From Stenotrophomonas maltophilia (lineage in GTDB: Bacteria; Pseudomonadota; Gammaproteobacteria; Xanthomonadales; Xanthomonadaceae), in NCBI RefSeq assembly GCF_013464485.1, contig NZ_RAUX01000016.1, positions 34,356 to 72,357 on the forward strand: a DNA stretch of 38,002 nt, given 5' to 3'. Both the position numbers and the translations under genes were made by a program. Positions 8,672-16,627 of this stretch are shown piece by piece (the stretch's first letter is position 1; each line of letters opens with the position of its first letter). Under the pieces are notes generated by a model. The model was not told where the DNA came from. It did not search any database and saw nothing but the letters and a program-made list of their open reading frames with translations.

Positions 8672-9205
8672 TTACAGCGCTTCCATCCCACCCTTGGGTA
8701 GCGTCACGCCAGGCTCCAGCGCTGGCAGCAGCTGTCGCAGCAGCGCGGGGTTGTCCAGCAGTGCGGCGCCGTCCAGGTAACTCCATTGCGTGCCACCGAC
8801 ACGGCGAACGGCCACCATGAACGAGGTGCTGCGCATCGGCGTTTCGCGCACACGAAGCAGCGACTGCCGCGGCACGAAGCAGACTTCTTCGTCACCGGCC
8901 GCGTAGGTGCGCCCCGGCACGCCAGCCTCGTCGCTGATGACGATGACCCCTGCCTTGCGCAGCGCCCTCACCGAGTCCCGGGTCATCTGTGCATAGCCTT
9001 CATCACCGCCGGCCAGGCGTTTCAGGCTGGGATGGGTGCGGGCAATGATCAGCTCGGCATCGCCACGAGCGAACGCGTTCATCATTGCCTGCGCGTCCTG
9101 GCGAAGGGTGGCCGATTCGGCCGGACTGAGCTCGCCGGCCTGGGACGGAGCGGCGGTCGTGGCCAGAAGCAGGAACAGCGGCAGGGCAAGCAGGTGTCGA
9201 TACAT
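8672..9205 (-). CDS. Secreted protein of unknown function
   Basis: Encodes 177 residues from ATG at 9205 (MYRHLLALPLFLLLATTAAPSQA), a strong cleavable signal peptide, so it is periplasmic or secreted; the 10-residue longer start gives a worse leader. The mature part starts GELSPAESATLRQDAQAMM and has an alpha+beta look like NTF2/SnoaL-type folds (NAFARGDAELIIARTHPSLK, then strands VCFVPRQSLLRV, TSFMVAVRRVGGTQWSYLDGAAL). The fold suggestion is inference. No enzyme motif is recognised. It is divergent from the quinone reductase gene at 9333 and convergent with the PEP-mutase-like gene. Confidence 0.7.
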   Translation of the reverse strand: MYRHLLALPLFLLLATTAAPSQAGELSPAESATLRQDAQAMMNAFARGDAELIIARTHPSLKRLAGGDEGYAQMTRDSVRALRKAGVIVISDEAGVPGRTYAAGDEEVCFVPRQSLLRVRETPMRSTSFMVAVRRVGGTQWSYLDGAALLDNPALLRQLLPALEPGVTLPKGGMEAL

Positions 9206-9291
9206 CGTCGAATGTCTCACGGGCGGCCGCCGCACTATACGGTGAACGCGAAAACAGCGTCCCGCCGATGGCTCTGGTGTCTCTGGAGTTT

Positions 9292-9312
9292 CTACCTACC
9301 ATTGGTAGATAG
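9292..9312. promoter_or_regulatory. Palindromic operator of the quinone reductase / TetR operon
   Basis: A 21-bp palindrome centred on base 9302: inner arms CTACCA (9296-9301) and TGGTAG (9303-9308), outer CTA and TAG, 9 of 10 pairs matching. It starts 41 nt before the ATG at 9333 and sits where the promoter must be. Size and symmetry suit a TetR dimer, and a TetR gene follows in the same operon, so autorepression is likely. Confidence 0.65.
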
Positions 9313-9332
9313 TAGATTCTGGAGATGTTCCC

Positions 9333-9929
9333 ATGCACAGCCTCGTTGTCATCGCCCACCCTGAGCCCGCTTCGCTGACCCATGCAATTGCACAGCGCAT
9401 CGGCGACGCCATCGCCACAGCCGATAGCGGCAACACCGTGGCGCACGTCGACCTGATGGCGGAAGGCTTCGACCCGCGCTTCAACCCGCAGGATCAGGCC
9501 CTCTTCCGCGGCACGGGCCCCGTCCCGCCCGATGTGGCGGCCGAGCACGCACGGCTGGACGCCGCCGATTCACTGGTCCTGGTCTATCCGCTGTACTGGT
9601 GGTCCTTCCCTGCGTTGCTGAAGGGATGGATCGATCGCGTCTTCACCCAGGGCTGGGCCTACCAGGAGGGGGCCGATGGCAAGGTACAGAAGAAGCTGCA
9701 ACGCCTGGGCGTGCAACTGGTCGGCGTCGGCGGCGCGGGTGCCGAGATGATTGAACGGCGCGGCTATGGCGCGGCGATGAAGACCCAGATCGACATGGGC
9801 ATCTTCGACTACTGTGGCGCGCGCGTGCTGTCGTCCGAACTGCTGCTCGACGCCGACAGCGGTGCCGCGCAGACGCATCTGCAGACCGCCGTGGAAATCG
9901 GCCGTAAAATCGGTACTCCGATGAGTTGA
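9333..9929 (+). CDS. NAD(P)H:quinone oxidoreductase, flavodoxin-like fold
   Basis: Encodes 198 residues of the KefF/MdaB/NQO1-type family: FMN- or FAD-dependent two-electron reduction of quinones or azo/nitro compounds with NAD(P)H in the cytoplasm. Seen are the flavin-loop start MHSLVVIAHPEPASLTHAIA, DLMAEGFDPRFN, the diagnostic LVLVYPLYWWSFPALLKGWIDRVF, and GVGGAGAEM. Length and motif order fit the family. It is first in a two-gene operon with a TetR regulator 16 nt downstream, and a palindrome covers its promoter. By analogy with similar pairs it is probably induced by quinone-like or electrophilic compounds. The substrate is not predictable. Confidence 0.9.
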   Translation: MHSLVVIAHPEPASLTHAIAQRIGDAIATADSGNTVAHVDLMAEGFDPRFNPQDQALFRGTGPVPPDVAAEHARLDAADSLVLVYPLYWWSFPALLKGWIDRVFTQGWAYQEGADGKVQKKLQRLGVQLVGVGGAGAEMIERRGYGAAMKTQIDMGIFDYCGARVLSSELLLDADSGAAQTHLQTAVEIGRKIGTPMS

Positions 9930-9945
9930 TCACCGTGTTCCGCCG

Positions 9946-10539
9946 ATGCCTGCCAACGCCGTTCCCACGCGCCGCCGATTGACCCGCGAGCAACGCGCCC
10001 GCCAGTTGCTGGATGTGGCCTGGGCGCTGGTTGGCGAAGAAGGCACCGACGCGTTGACGCTGGGACGGCTGGCCGAGGCGGCGGGCGTGACCAAGCCGGT
10101 GGCCTACGATCACTTCGTGACCCGCAACGGCCTGCTGGCCGCGCTCTACGATGACTATGACGGGCGGCAGACGGTGGTTTTCCACGAGCGTATCGGCCGC
10201 GCCCGGGCGCAGCTGCCCGACCGTGCGGCTGCTATCGCCTCCGGCTACATCGACTGCATCCTCAGCCAGGGCAGTGAAGTGCAGGGCATCCTCGCCGCGC
10301 TGGTGGGCGCGCCGGAACTGCACGAGGTGCGGCGGCGCTACCAGCAGGACTTCATCGACAACTGCGACGCCTGGCTGGGTCCGTTCGCCACCGATGGCTC
10401 GGTGCCGCTGGCGGGACGCTGGGCGATCCTTGGTGCGGCTGAAACCCTGTCCGAGGGCGTGGCCGCGGGCGCGCTGGACAAGACCGACGCCGAGGCCGAG
10501 CTGCAGCGGCTGATCGTGACGACGGTCAAGCGTCGCTGA
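9946..10539 (+). CDS. TetR/AcrR family transcriptional regulator
   Basis: Encodes 197 residues. The N-terminal DNA-binding domain is clear: LTREQRARQLLDVAWALVGE, then helix-turn-helix ALTLGRLAEAAGVTKPVAYD followed by HFVTRNGLLAALYDDYD. The C-terminal half is the variable ligand-binding and dimer domain (about residues 80-197). It sits 16 nt after the quinone reductase gene and probably represses the shared promoter through the palindrome at 9292-9312. The gene ends only 13 bp from the convergent carboxypeptidase-like gene. Confidence 0.9.
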   Translation: MPANAVPTRRRLTREQRARQLLDVAWALVGEEGTDALTLGRLAEAAGVTKPVAYDHFVTRNGLLAALYDDYDGRQTVVFHERIGRARAQLPDRAAAIASGYIDCILSQGSEVQGILAALVGAPELHEVRRRYQQDFIDNCDAWLGPFATDGSVPLAGRWAILGAAETLSEGVAAGALDKTDAEAELQRLIVTTVKRR

Positions 10540-10552
10540 GCCGCTTCGAAGG

Positions 10553-11347
10553 TCAGGCCCCGGCGGTACTGCCGGCCAGCGTGGCGAATCCTGCCGCCAG
10601 CTGATCGCGCACCAGTGCGTCGCGCGCGTCGCGGCTCTCAGAACCCAATACCACGGTGATCAGGCGTATCGGCTCGTCCCGCCCGCGTACCGCCCGGCAT
10701 GCGGTGGCGGCCAGGCAGAAGCCTGCGGCCTGGGTGTAGCCGGTCTTCAAGCCATCCACGCCGTCATCGCCAAGCAGGGCGTTCTGGTTGTTGCGGCTGA
10801 AGCTGCCGTGCGCGAACGTGCGCTGCGCGGTGACCGCCAGGATCTGCGGATGATCGTTCAACAGGCACGCGGCCAGCACCGCCATGTCGCGCGCGCTGGA
10901 CGCATGATGCGGCGTGGTGATGCCGGAGACGCTGGCGAACCAGGTGTTGCGCAGGCCGAGCTGGCGTGCGTGCCGGTTCATGCGCTCCAGGAACGCCGTC
11001 TGTGATCCGTCCAGATGGCGCGCGATCGCCAGCGCCGCGTCATTGCCGGAGACGATCATCAAGCCTTCCAGCAGGCACGCGAGGGTGACCGTTTCGCCGG
11101 GCACCAGGCCCATGCGCGTTTCATCGTCGGCGACCGCATGCACGTCGTCGGCGGCGATGGTGACTTCGTCCTCCCACCAGCGCCCGCGCTCCTCGACACA
11201 TTCGTAAGCCGCGTAGGCGGTCATCAGCTTGGTCAGCGAGGCCGGTTGCCTGGCGATGTCCGCGTTGTGCTGGTGAATCACCGCGAAGGTTGCCGCATCG
11301 AGGGTGATGGACGACAGCGGTGCACGCGCAGGGGCAGGAGACGGCAT
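10553..11347 (-). CDS. D-alanyl-D-alanine carboxypeptidase-like protein (peptidase S11), no signal peptide
   Basis: Encodes 264 residues from ATG at 11347. All three penicillin-binding active-site motifs are present and well spaced: SLTK at 37-40 (nucleophile Ser37), SGN at 100-102 and KTG at 201-203. This places it with DacA/DacC-type enzymes that trim the terminal D-Ala of peptidoglycan stem peptides. It is odd in having no N-terminal signal peptide and no C-terminal membrane-anchor helix. The frame stays open upstream to 11623 but that extension is not leader-like and runs across the start of the alkaline phosphatase gene. Either export uses another route, the true start was missed, or the protein has another role. 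No good ribosome site is seen before 11347. Confidence 0.8.
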   Translation of the reverse strand: MPSPAPARAPLSSITLDAATFAVIHQHNADIARQPASLTKLMTAYAAYECVEERGRWWEDEVTIAADDVHAVADDETRMGLVPGETVTLACLLEGLMIVSGNDAALAIARHLDGSQTAFLERMNRHARQLGLRNTWFASVSGITTPHHASSARDMAVLAACLLNDHPQILAVTAQRTFAHGSFSRNNQNALLGDDGVDGLKTGYTQAAGFCLAATACRAVRGRDEPIRLITVVLGSESRDARDALVRDQLAAGFATLAGSTAGA

Positions 11348-11406
11348 GGAAACGACGATGGCAGTGGGGACCCTGGAGGATAGTGTGCGGCGGCTGCACG
11401 AAGCTG

Positions 11407-11440
11407 AAATATTGCAACGATATAACGTAGCATTATTGCG
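11407..11440. promoter_or_regulatory. AT-rich divergent promoter region
   Basis: An AT-rich patch in a GC-rich background between two divergent genes (starts 11347 and 11469), containing TTGCAA (11412-11417), TATAAC (11421-11426) and CATTAT (11431-11436). A promoter is likely here, but I cannot set a consistent -35/-10 pair. No good match to a Pho box was found. Confidence 0.35.
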
Positions 11441-11468
11441 GGCCGACGACGGCCCGACGGGACATCCG

Positions 11469-13028
11469 ATGACTGCACGCATTCCACGCCGCTGGCTTAA
11501 CTCTTCGTTGCTGCTCGCGCTGGCCGCACTTGGCGGCTGCCAGCCCAACCTGCGCACCGAGGCTGTTTCCTCCGCCGAAGCCGGCGCCGAAGCCGGTCCG
11601 CTCAATGTGATCGTGATGATCAACGACGGTGCCGGCTGGGGTACCTGGGACGCGGCGGCCTACTGGCAGTACGGCAGCCGCGAAGGCGCACCCTATGCGG
11701 ATTTCCCGCTGCGCCTGGCGGTAACCACCTTCCCGTTGAACGCCAGCAGCCAGCCGACCCGCGACAACGCACAGACGCTCGGCTACGACCCGGGCAAGGC
11801 CTGGGATGACACGCCGGTTTCCGCGCAGGACCTGCCGTTTGCCGGCTACCAGTACCTCGCCGCGGTGGCTACCGACAGTGCGGCGGCGGGCACCGCGTTG
11901 TCCTCGGGCATCAAGACCTACAACAACGCCATCAATTACAACAACGATGGTCAGCCGGTCGAGTTCAATACGCTGCGCGCCAAGCGCCTGGGCATGGCGA
12001 CCGGTGTAGTGACTTCGGTGCCGTTCGCGCATGCCACGCCGGCCGCGTTCGCGGCGCAGAGCGAATCGCGCAACAGCTACCACGCCATCGCCCATCAGAT
12101 GCTGGCGCAGGGCCATATGGATCTGGTGATGGGCACCGGAGGCCCGGGCTACAGCGTCGACGGCCGCGCCTGCAACGAAGGCACGGACGCCGCAAAGGCA
12201 GAGGGCTGCGCGAATCCATGGGAGTGGGTGTCGCAGCAGGATTGGCAGCAGCTGGAAGCGGGCAGCACCATTGCCGGCAATCCGGCGGGACCGTGGCGCC
12301 TGATCCGCAGCAAGGAAGCGTTCGCCGCACTGGCGCAGGGGCGGTTGCCGGCCGACCGGCCGCTGATCGGTGTACCGCGCGTGGCCAACACCCTGCAGCA
12401 GGCGCGCCAGCTGCACGTGCTGGGCAAGGATGCAGCCACGCCTTCGGGAGTGAGGAAGATCGACAGCGTGCCCGATCTGGCGACCATGACCCGCGGCGCG
12501 CTGCAGTTCCTGCAGCAGCGTTCGTCCATGGGCCTGTTCCTGATGGTGGAAGGCGGGGCCACCGACTGGGCCGCGCACACCAGTGCCTGCGGTACCGAAT
12601 GGCACTATGGCCAATGCAGCGACCAGCCGCAGTACGGCCGCCTTATCGAGGAAACCGTGGAGTTCAACGACGCGGTGGCGGCGGTAGTCGAATGGATCCA
12701 ACGTAACGGTGGCTGGGAGCGCAACCTGCTGATCGTGACGACCGACCACGACAACAGCATGCCGATGGGCCCGGATGCGCAGAACGTGGCCTTCGAACCG
12801 GTAAGGAACCATGGTCGCGGCCGCATGCCGGGGATGAGCTTCCGCCCTACCGGCAATCATTTCAATGCGCTGGTGCCATTGTGGGCGAAGGGCGCGGGCG
12901 CGGAGCTGCTCGGCAAGCGCGTGCGTGGCGTCGATCCGGGTTACCGGCAGCACGTGGGTTGGAATGACGGCAGCTACATCGACAACACCGATGTGGCGGC
13001 GGCGGTGCAGGAAGCGCTGCAGCGTTAG
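11469..13028 (+). CDS. Alkaline phosphatase, lipoprotein
   Basis: Encodes 519 residues from ATG at 11469. The leader ends in the lipobox LGGC (Cys24), so it is predicted to be lipid-anchored outside the inner membrane. It hydrolyses phosphate monoesters using two zinc ions and a magnesium ion. Visible pieces are NVIVMINDGAGWG with metal ligand Asp53, ATDSAAAGTALSSGIKT with nucleophile Ser137, MVEGGATDWAAHT (metal Asp and His) and LLIVTTDHDNS (metal Asp-His), in the standard order. It is larger than E. coli PhoA (471) and closer to phosphatases of environmental Xanthomonads. The longer frame from 11304 is not used. The TAG stop touches a degenerate REP. Confidence 0.92.
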   Translation: MTARIPRRWLNSSLLLALAALGGCQPNLRTEAVSSAEAGAEAGPLNVIVMINDGAGWGTWDAAAYWQYGSREGAPYADFPLRLAVTTFPLNASSQPTRDNAQTLGYDPGKAWDDTPVSAQDLPFAGYQYLAAVATDSAAAGTALSSGIKTYNNAINYNNDGQPVEFNTLRAKRLGMATGVVTSVPFAHATPAAFAAQSESRNSYHAIAHQMLAQGHMDLVMGTGGPGYSVDGRACNEGTDAAKAEGCANPWEWVSQQDWQQLEAGSTIAGNPAGPWRLIRSKEAFAALAQGRLPADRPLIGVPRVANTLQQARQLHVLGKDAATPSGVRKIDSVPDLATMTRGALQFLQQRSSMGLFLMVEGGATDWAAHTSACGTEWHYGQCSDQPQYGRLIEETVEFNDAVAAVVEWIQRNGGWERNLLIVTTDHDNSMPMGPDAQNVAFEPVRNHGRGRMPGMSFRPTGNHFNALVPLWAKGAGAELLGKRVRGVDPGYRQHVGWNDGSYIDNTDVAAAVQEALQR

Positions 13029-13101
13029 GGGTGCGCCGGCCGTTGGCCGGCAGTTGTGGGATGCCCGGTCGGCGAGGTTGCCGGCCAGCGGCCGGCACTA
13101 C
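13024..13101. repeat. Degenerate inverted pair of REP elements
   Basis: A forward degenerate unit (GTTAG, then GCCGGCCGTTGGCCGGC) starts at the TAG stop of the phosphatase gene. An inverted, better conserved unit occupies 13077-13101 (GTTGCCGGCCAG, CGGCCGGCACTAC). The small minus-strand gene at 13025-13210 reads through both. Confidence 0.65.
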
Positions 13102-13210
13102 CGGAGGTGCTGCTGGGCTGCGGAGTCGCGGAAGGGCTGGCCAGCTGCCGGGCCAGCTCGGCGCTGGCGATGTGGCCGTGCAGGAACAACAGGCTGCTGA
13201 AGATGTTCAT
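13025..13210 (-). CDS. Possible small protein of unknown function
   Basis: A 61-residue frame starting MNIFSSLLFLHGHIASAELA. The case for a real gene is a strong ribosome site, GTGGAGG, ending 8 nt before the ATG at 13210, and an N-terminal amphipathic or short hydrophobic segment. It is divergent from the LysR gene at 13308, a common arrangement for a regulated target. Against it, the last 35 or so residues are low-complexity (Ser/Thr/Pro/Gly) and are encoded by REP sequence, so only the first half may have been selected. Function unknown. Confidence 0.4.
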   Translation of the reverse strand: MNIFSSLLFLHGHIASAELARQLASPSATPQPSSTSGSAGRWPATSPTGHPTTAGQRPAHP

Positions 13211-13307
13211 GAGCGTGCCTCCACTTGAGTGGATTGCACGATACGGGCAGCATGGGCGGGGAAAAAGCGACATTTCCGCAAGCATGCCTTGAGAGGAATT
13301 CAAGCTT

Positions 13308-14207
13308 ATGTCCCGCCCTCCGCTCCATGCCCTGCAGGGCTTCGTGGCCGCCGCCCGGCTCGGCAACCTGTCGCGCGCGGCGGCCTCGATGAACCTGACC
13401 GTCAGCGCGCTCAGCCATCAGATGCGGCAGCTGGAAGAACGGCTCGGGCAGCCGCTGCTGATCCGCCAGCCGCGTGGTGTCACCCTCACCCTGGAGGGCC
13501 AGCGTCTGCTCGACCAGGTGGGGCCGCACCTGGATGCGATCAACGACGCCTTCCAGCCCTATGCCGCGCGTGCCGAGCACGTGCTGACGATCAGTGCGGT
13601 GCCGTCGATGGCGTCGGCCTGGCTGGTGCCGCGCCTGGGTCACTTCGTGGCTGAGCACCCACAGATCGAGATCAACCTGCAGTCGAGTGAACGCCTGATT
13701 GATTTCGAGCGGCAGCGCCAGTTCGACGCCGCGCTGCGGCTGGGCAGCGGGCAATGGCCGGGCCTGGTGGTGGAGCCGCTGTTCGACGAGTGGCTGGTGC
13801 CGATGGCGAGTCCGGCGCTGATCGAGCGCATGGGAGGCGTCGACCGTGTGCCGCTGGACCAATGGCCGCTGCTCGGTGACCCGGACGGGGCGTGGGGGGC
13901 TTGGTTTGCGTTGAGTGGGCAGAGACCGCCGTCGCGCTTCGTGGCGGTGTTGGATGATTCGGAGGCGCACCACAGGGCCGCATTGGACGGGGTGGGCGTG
14001 GCGCTCGGGCGGGTCACCCGTGCGCGCCTGCTGCTGGATTCCGGCCAGCTGGTCGCACTGTCCAGCCAGCGCCTGAAGACCGACTGGCCGCATTGGCTGG
14101 TGTACCCGCAACGCTCGGCCCGCCATCGTGGCTTCCTCGCGTTCCGCGACTGGCTGCACGCGCAGGCAGCTGAGCATGTGCGGCATATGGCAGGCGCGCA
14201 TCTATAG
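13308..14207 (+). CDS. LysR family transcriptional regulator, GcvA-like
   Basis: Encodes 299 residues, standard LysR length. The N-terminal winged helix-turn-helix is FVAAARLGNLSRAAASMNLT followed by VSALSHQMRQLEERLGQPL. The effector domain (about residues 90-295) has the GcvA-subgroup marks LTISAVPSMASAWLVPRLGHF and IDFERQRQFDAALRLGSGQW. AGAGGA lies 12 nt before the ATG. Targets are unknown; the divergent small frame at 13025-13210 is one candidate. The TAG stop lies in a degenerate GTAG repeat. Confidence 0.92.
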   Translation: MSRPPLHALQGFVAAARLGNLSRAAASMNLTVSALSHQMRQLEERLGQPLLIRQPRGVTLTLEGQRLLDQVGPHLDAINDAFQPYAARAEHVLTISAVPSMASAWLVPRLGHFVAEHPQIEINLQSSERLIDFERQRQFDAALRLGSGQWPGLVVEPLFDEWLVPMASPALIERMGGVDRVPLDQWPLLGDPDGAWGAWFALSGQRPPSRFVAVLDDSEAHHRAALDGVGVALGRVTRARLLLDSGQLVALSSQRLKTDWPHWLVYPQRSARHRGFLAFRDWLHAQAAEHVRHMAGAHL

Positions 14208-14296
14208 CGTCGCGCCATGCTCGATCCCGCACCTGTAGCGTCGAGCCATGCTCGACTGCTCCTGCAAGAGGCCAGTCGAGCATGGCTCGACTCTAC
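14204..14296. repeat. Cluster of SMAG/REP elements after the LysR gene
   Basis: A degenerate copy begins at the LysR stop (TATAGCGTCGCGCCATGCTC). A perfect inverted pair then spans 14235-14296: GTAGCGTCGAGCCATGCTCG forward and CGAGCATGGCTCGACTCTAC inverted. The pair ends 3 nt before the stop of the minus-strand gene at 14299. Confidence 0.8.
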
Positions 14297-14298
14297 AG

Positions 14299-15015
14299 TC
14301 ACTGCACCAGCGTGACTGCCTGCCCGGCACGGGCGAACGCATCGCCCACCAAGGGGCCGGCTTTGATCGCTTCCACTTCATCGAACAGCGCCTGCAGTGC
14401 CTCGGCCGGGCGCGAGGCCGGCGCCGCCACTGCCTGCTGGATCACGGTGAAGCGATCGGCCAGCACGCGGTGGCCGGGATGCGACCGCGCCCAGGCTTCC
14501 AGTGGCTGGCGCACGCCGGCGGCAGCATCCAGTTGCCGTTGGTCGAACAGGTCAATGGCGGCCGCAGAGGTGTCGGCGCGTTCGCTCCTGGCGTGGCGCA
14601 GCTCGCGGCTCAGGAACAGGTCATAGGCCGCTCCACGCCCCACCGCGATGCGCAGCCCCTCGCGGTCGAGGTCGGCCACCTGCTGCGCAGGGCTGTCCTC
14701 GCGAACCAGATAGGTGCCTTCGATTTCCACATACGGAGCACTGAAGGCGATGCGGTTGGCGCGTGCCGGATCGATGGCCAGGAAGGCCAGATCCCAGCCT
14801 TCTTCGCCTGCTGCGGCGACCACCGAGGCTGCGGCCTCGTGGCAGGTGAAGCGTGCCTGCACCCCCATCCGTTGCGCCAATGCGATAGCCAGTTCCAGTG
14901 AAGGGCCGCGCGGTGAGCGCGCATCGCCCTGTGCCAGCACCGGGTTGCCCAGGTTGATCGCCACGCGCAGGAAACCGTGCGGTGCCAGCGTGCTTCGATG
15001 GTCGGCCAAGGACAT
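14299..15015 (-). CDS. Solute-binding protein (SBP_bac_3) fold without signal peptide
   Basis: Encodes 238 residues from ATG at 15015 (MSLADHRSTLAPHGFLRVAI), with GTGGAG upstream. It follows the family-3 binding-protein pattern used for amino acids and opines: FLRVAINLGNPVLAQ, GPSLELAIALAQRMGVQARF, GWDLAFLAIDPARANRIAFS, APYVEIEGTYLVRE, LRIAVGRGAAYDLFLSREL and FDQRQLDAAAGVRQPLEAWA. There is no leader, and an alternative start 11 codons upstream does not give one. No ABC permease or ATPase lies nearby. It may bind a small molecule in the cytoplasm or be an enzyme of the cyclohexadienyl-dehydratase type. It lies 62 nt after the carotenoid oxygenase gene, probably in the same transcript. Confidence 0.8.
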   Translation of the reverse strand: MSLADHRSTLAPHGFLRVAINLGNPVLAQGDARSPRGPSLELAIALAQRMGVQARFTCHEAAASVVAAAGEEGWDLAFLAIDPARANRIAFSAPYVEIEGTYLVREDSPAQQVADLDREGLRIAVGRGAAYDLFLSRELRHARSERADTSAAAIDLFDQRQLDAAAGVRQPLEAWARSHPGHRVLADRFTVIQQAVAAPASRPAEALQALFDEVEAIKAGPLVGDAFARAGQAVTLVQ

Positions 15016-15077
15016 GCAGGACTCCACGGGGCAGGGGAGACCCAGCATGCCAACAACGGTGTCCGCGTGGCGTGGAG

Positions 15078-16601
15078 TCAACCGCGCGCGGCAAAGGTGC
15101 CGTGGAACCCGAGGGGCACAGCATACGGCAGCCAGGCCTGTGCCAGCGGGCGGTCATCCACATGGCGCGCATCCAGCACGGCCAGTCCACTGCGCTTGTT
15201 GACCGGGTCAAGCAGGGTGCCGATCAGCCAGCCGTCATCGGCGTTGCGGCTGCCCGGACGCGGTACGAACACATGCTCTTCGGCCATGATGTCCGCCCCG
15301 TAGTTCCACAGCTGGCGGCGCCCATACGCGATGTCGAACGCGGCCACGGCGTTGAAGTACGGCGCAGTGGCCGTGCCGTCGATGGTCGGCGCATACAGCC
15401 GTGCGCCACGTGTGTTCGTCGAGCGCGGGTCGAACAATGGGAACTCCACCGCGCTGATGCCCAACGTCTCCCAGCGGGCCTGTCCACGACGCAGGTCCAG
15501 ATGCAGCTCGACCAGGCTGGCGCCACTGTTGGCCGCATGCGCGCCGTCACCGGCCATTGCTTCCTTCATCGGCGAGCGTGCTTCGTTGATGTCGTCATGC
15601 CGTACTGCACGCAGTACGATGCCGCCATCGCGGGTGAAGGCGTCGCCGAAGTGATAGATCGCCGCGAACGGCGCCTCGAACCATTGCGCCTTGTCCGGCG
15701 CATCCTTGGCGACCACCGCGATGCGCACAGGACGCTGCGGTGCGAACTGCATGCGCTCGAAGAAGCTGCCACCTGCGCCGGTGAAATCGAACGGCATCAT
15801 CACGAACACCAGGTGCTGGTCGGTCATCGCGAAGGCATGCAGGTAGCCATGCTCGGGTGTTTCGATCACATTGGCGCTGCGCAGCTGGCCGTCCGCACCG
15901 ATGTGCCAGACCAGCAGGCCATGGCCCCCCATCAGGCTGATCGAGCCGAAGTTCCAGAGGGTGCCGTCGCGGTCGGTCAACGGGTGCGCCGAGAACGGCA
16001 GCGCCGCCAGGTCCGGACGCCAGGTGACCGGGCCGAGGGTCTTCAGCGAATCGGGGTCCACCTCGAACGCCGAGCCGGATTCGCACAGCGCGAACAGGTG
16101 GCCGTTGATCATCGTCACCGAGGTGTTGGCCACGTTGGCATCATCGTTGTTGCGCACCGCCAGTGCACCGGGAACGCTGGTGCCGGCCGCCGGGTACTGG
16201 AAGCGGTCGGCCTTCTGTTCACGGGTGAATTTCGGCGTGGCGACCATGCGCCCGTGATGGGTCAGGCTGCCATCACCATTGAAGCGCCAGCCATGCACCA
16301 TGCCGTCTCCATCGAACCAGTGGTCGTAGCGGAAGCCATCGCGCTCGGTCCACGCGGGGCCGTTGCGGTACAGCGTACCGGCCAGGCCTGACGGCAGCTT
16401 TCCCTGCAACTGCACGGTGGCCGGGCCGAGGCTTTCGCTGCCGACGCTGCGCCAGCCGAGCAGCCATGGGTGTTCCTGCATGCCCTGCGCGAACCGCGCC
16501 GGGTCGCCGGCGAAGGCGGGAGTGCTGCGCAGCGCAGTGGCACCCAGGGCCAGGCAGGCGCTGCTGCTGAGCAGGGTACGGAGGAAGCGGCGACGGTCCA
16601 T
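15078..16601 (-). CDS. Carotenoid / stilbene cleavage oxygenase, Tat-exported
   Basis: Encodes 507 residues from ATG at 16601 (GAGG upstream); the frame open to 17237 is a shadow. The family uses a non-haem iron held by four histidines to split a C=C bond of carotenoids, apocarotenoids or lignin-type stilbenes. Candidate ligands are in order: His206 (PFSAHPL), His255 (YLHAFAM), His317 (IYHFGDAF) and His500 (LGFHGTFA), each in its usual setting. GTLYRNGP and HWFDGDGMVHGWRF are family landmarks. The N-terminus MDRRRFLRTLLSSSACLALG is a twin-arginine leader ending near AFAGD, so it acts in the periplasm. Downstream of a DUF2141 gene by 26 nt; probably one operon. Confidence 0.92.
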   Translation of the reverse strand: MDRRRFLRTLLSSSACLALGATALRSTPAFAGDPARFAQGMQEHPWLLGWRSVGSESLGPATVQLQGKLPSGLAGTLYRNGPAWTERDGFRYDHWFDGDGMVHGWRFNGDGSLTHHGRMVATPKFTREQKADRFQYPAAGTSVPGALAVRNNDDANVANTSVTMINGHLFALCESGSAFEVDPDSLKTLGPVTWRPDLAALPFSAHPLTDRDGTLWNFGSISLMGGHGLLVWHIGADGQLRSANVIETPEHGYLHAFAMTDQHLVFVMMPFDFTGAGGSFFERMQFAPQRPVRIAVVAKDAPDKAQWFEAPFAAIYHFGDAFTRDGGIVLRAVRHDDINEARSPMKEAMAGDGAHAANSGASLVELHLDLRRGQARWETLGISAVEFPLFDPRSTNTRGARLYAPTIDGTATAPYFNAVAAFDIAYGRRQLWNYGADIMAEEHVFVPRPGSRNADDGWLIGTLLDPVNKRSGLAVLDARHVDDRPLAQAWLPYAVPLGFHGTFAARG

Positions 16602-16627
16602 GATGGCCTCGGGTCTGAATGCAGGAA

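Noticed and set aside
11380-11468. PhoB (Pho box) site for the alkaline phosphatase
   Set aside because: I found no pair of CTGTCAT-like repeats with correct spacing; phosphate control may still exist but is not visible.
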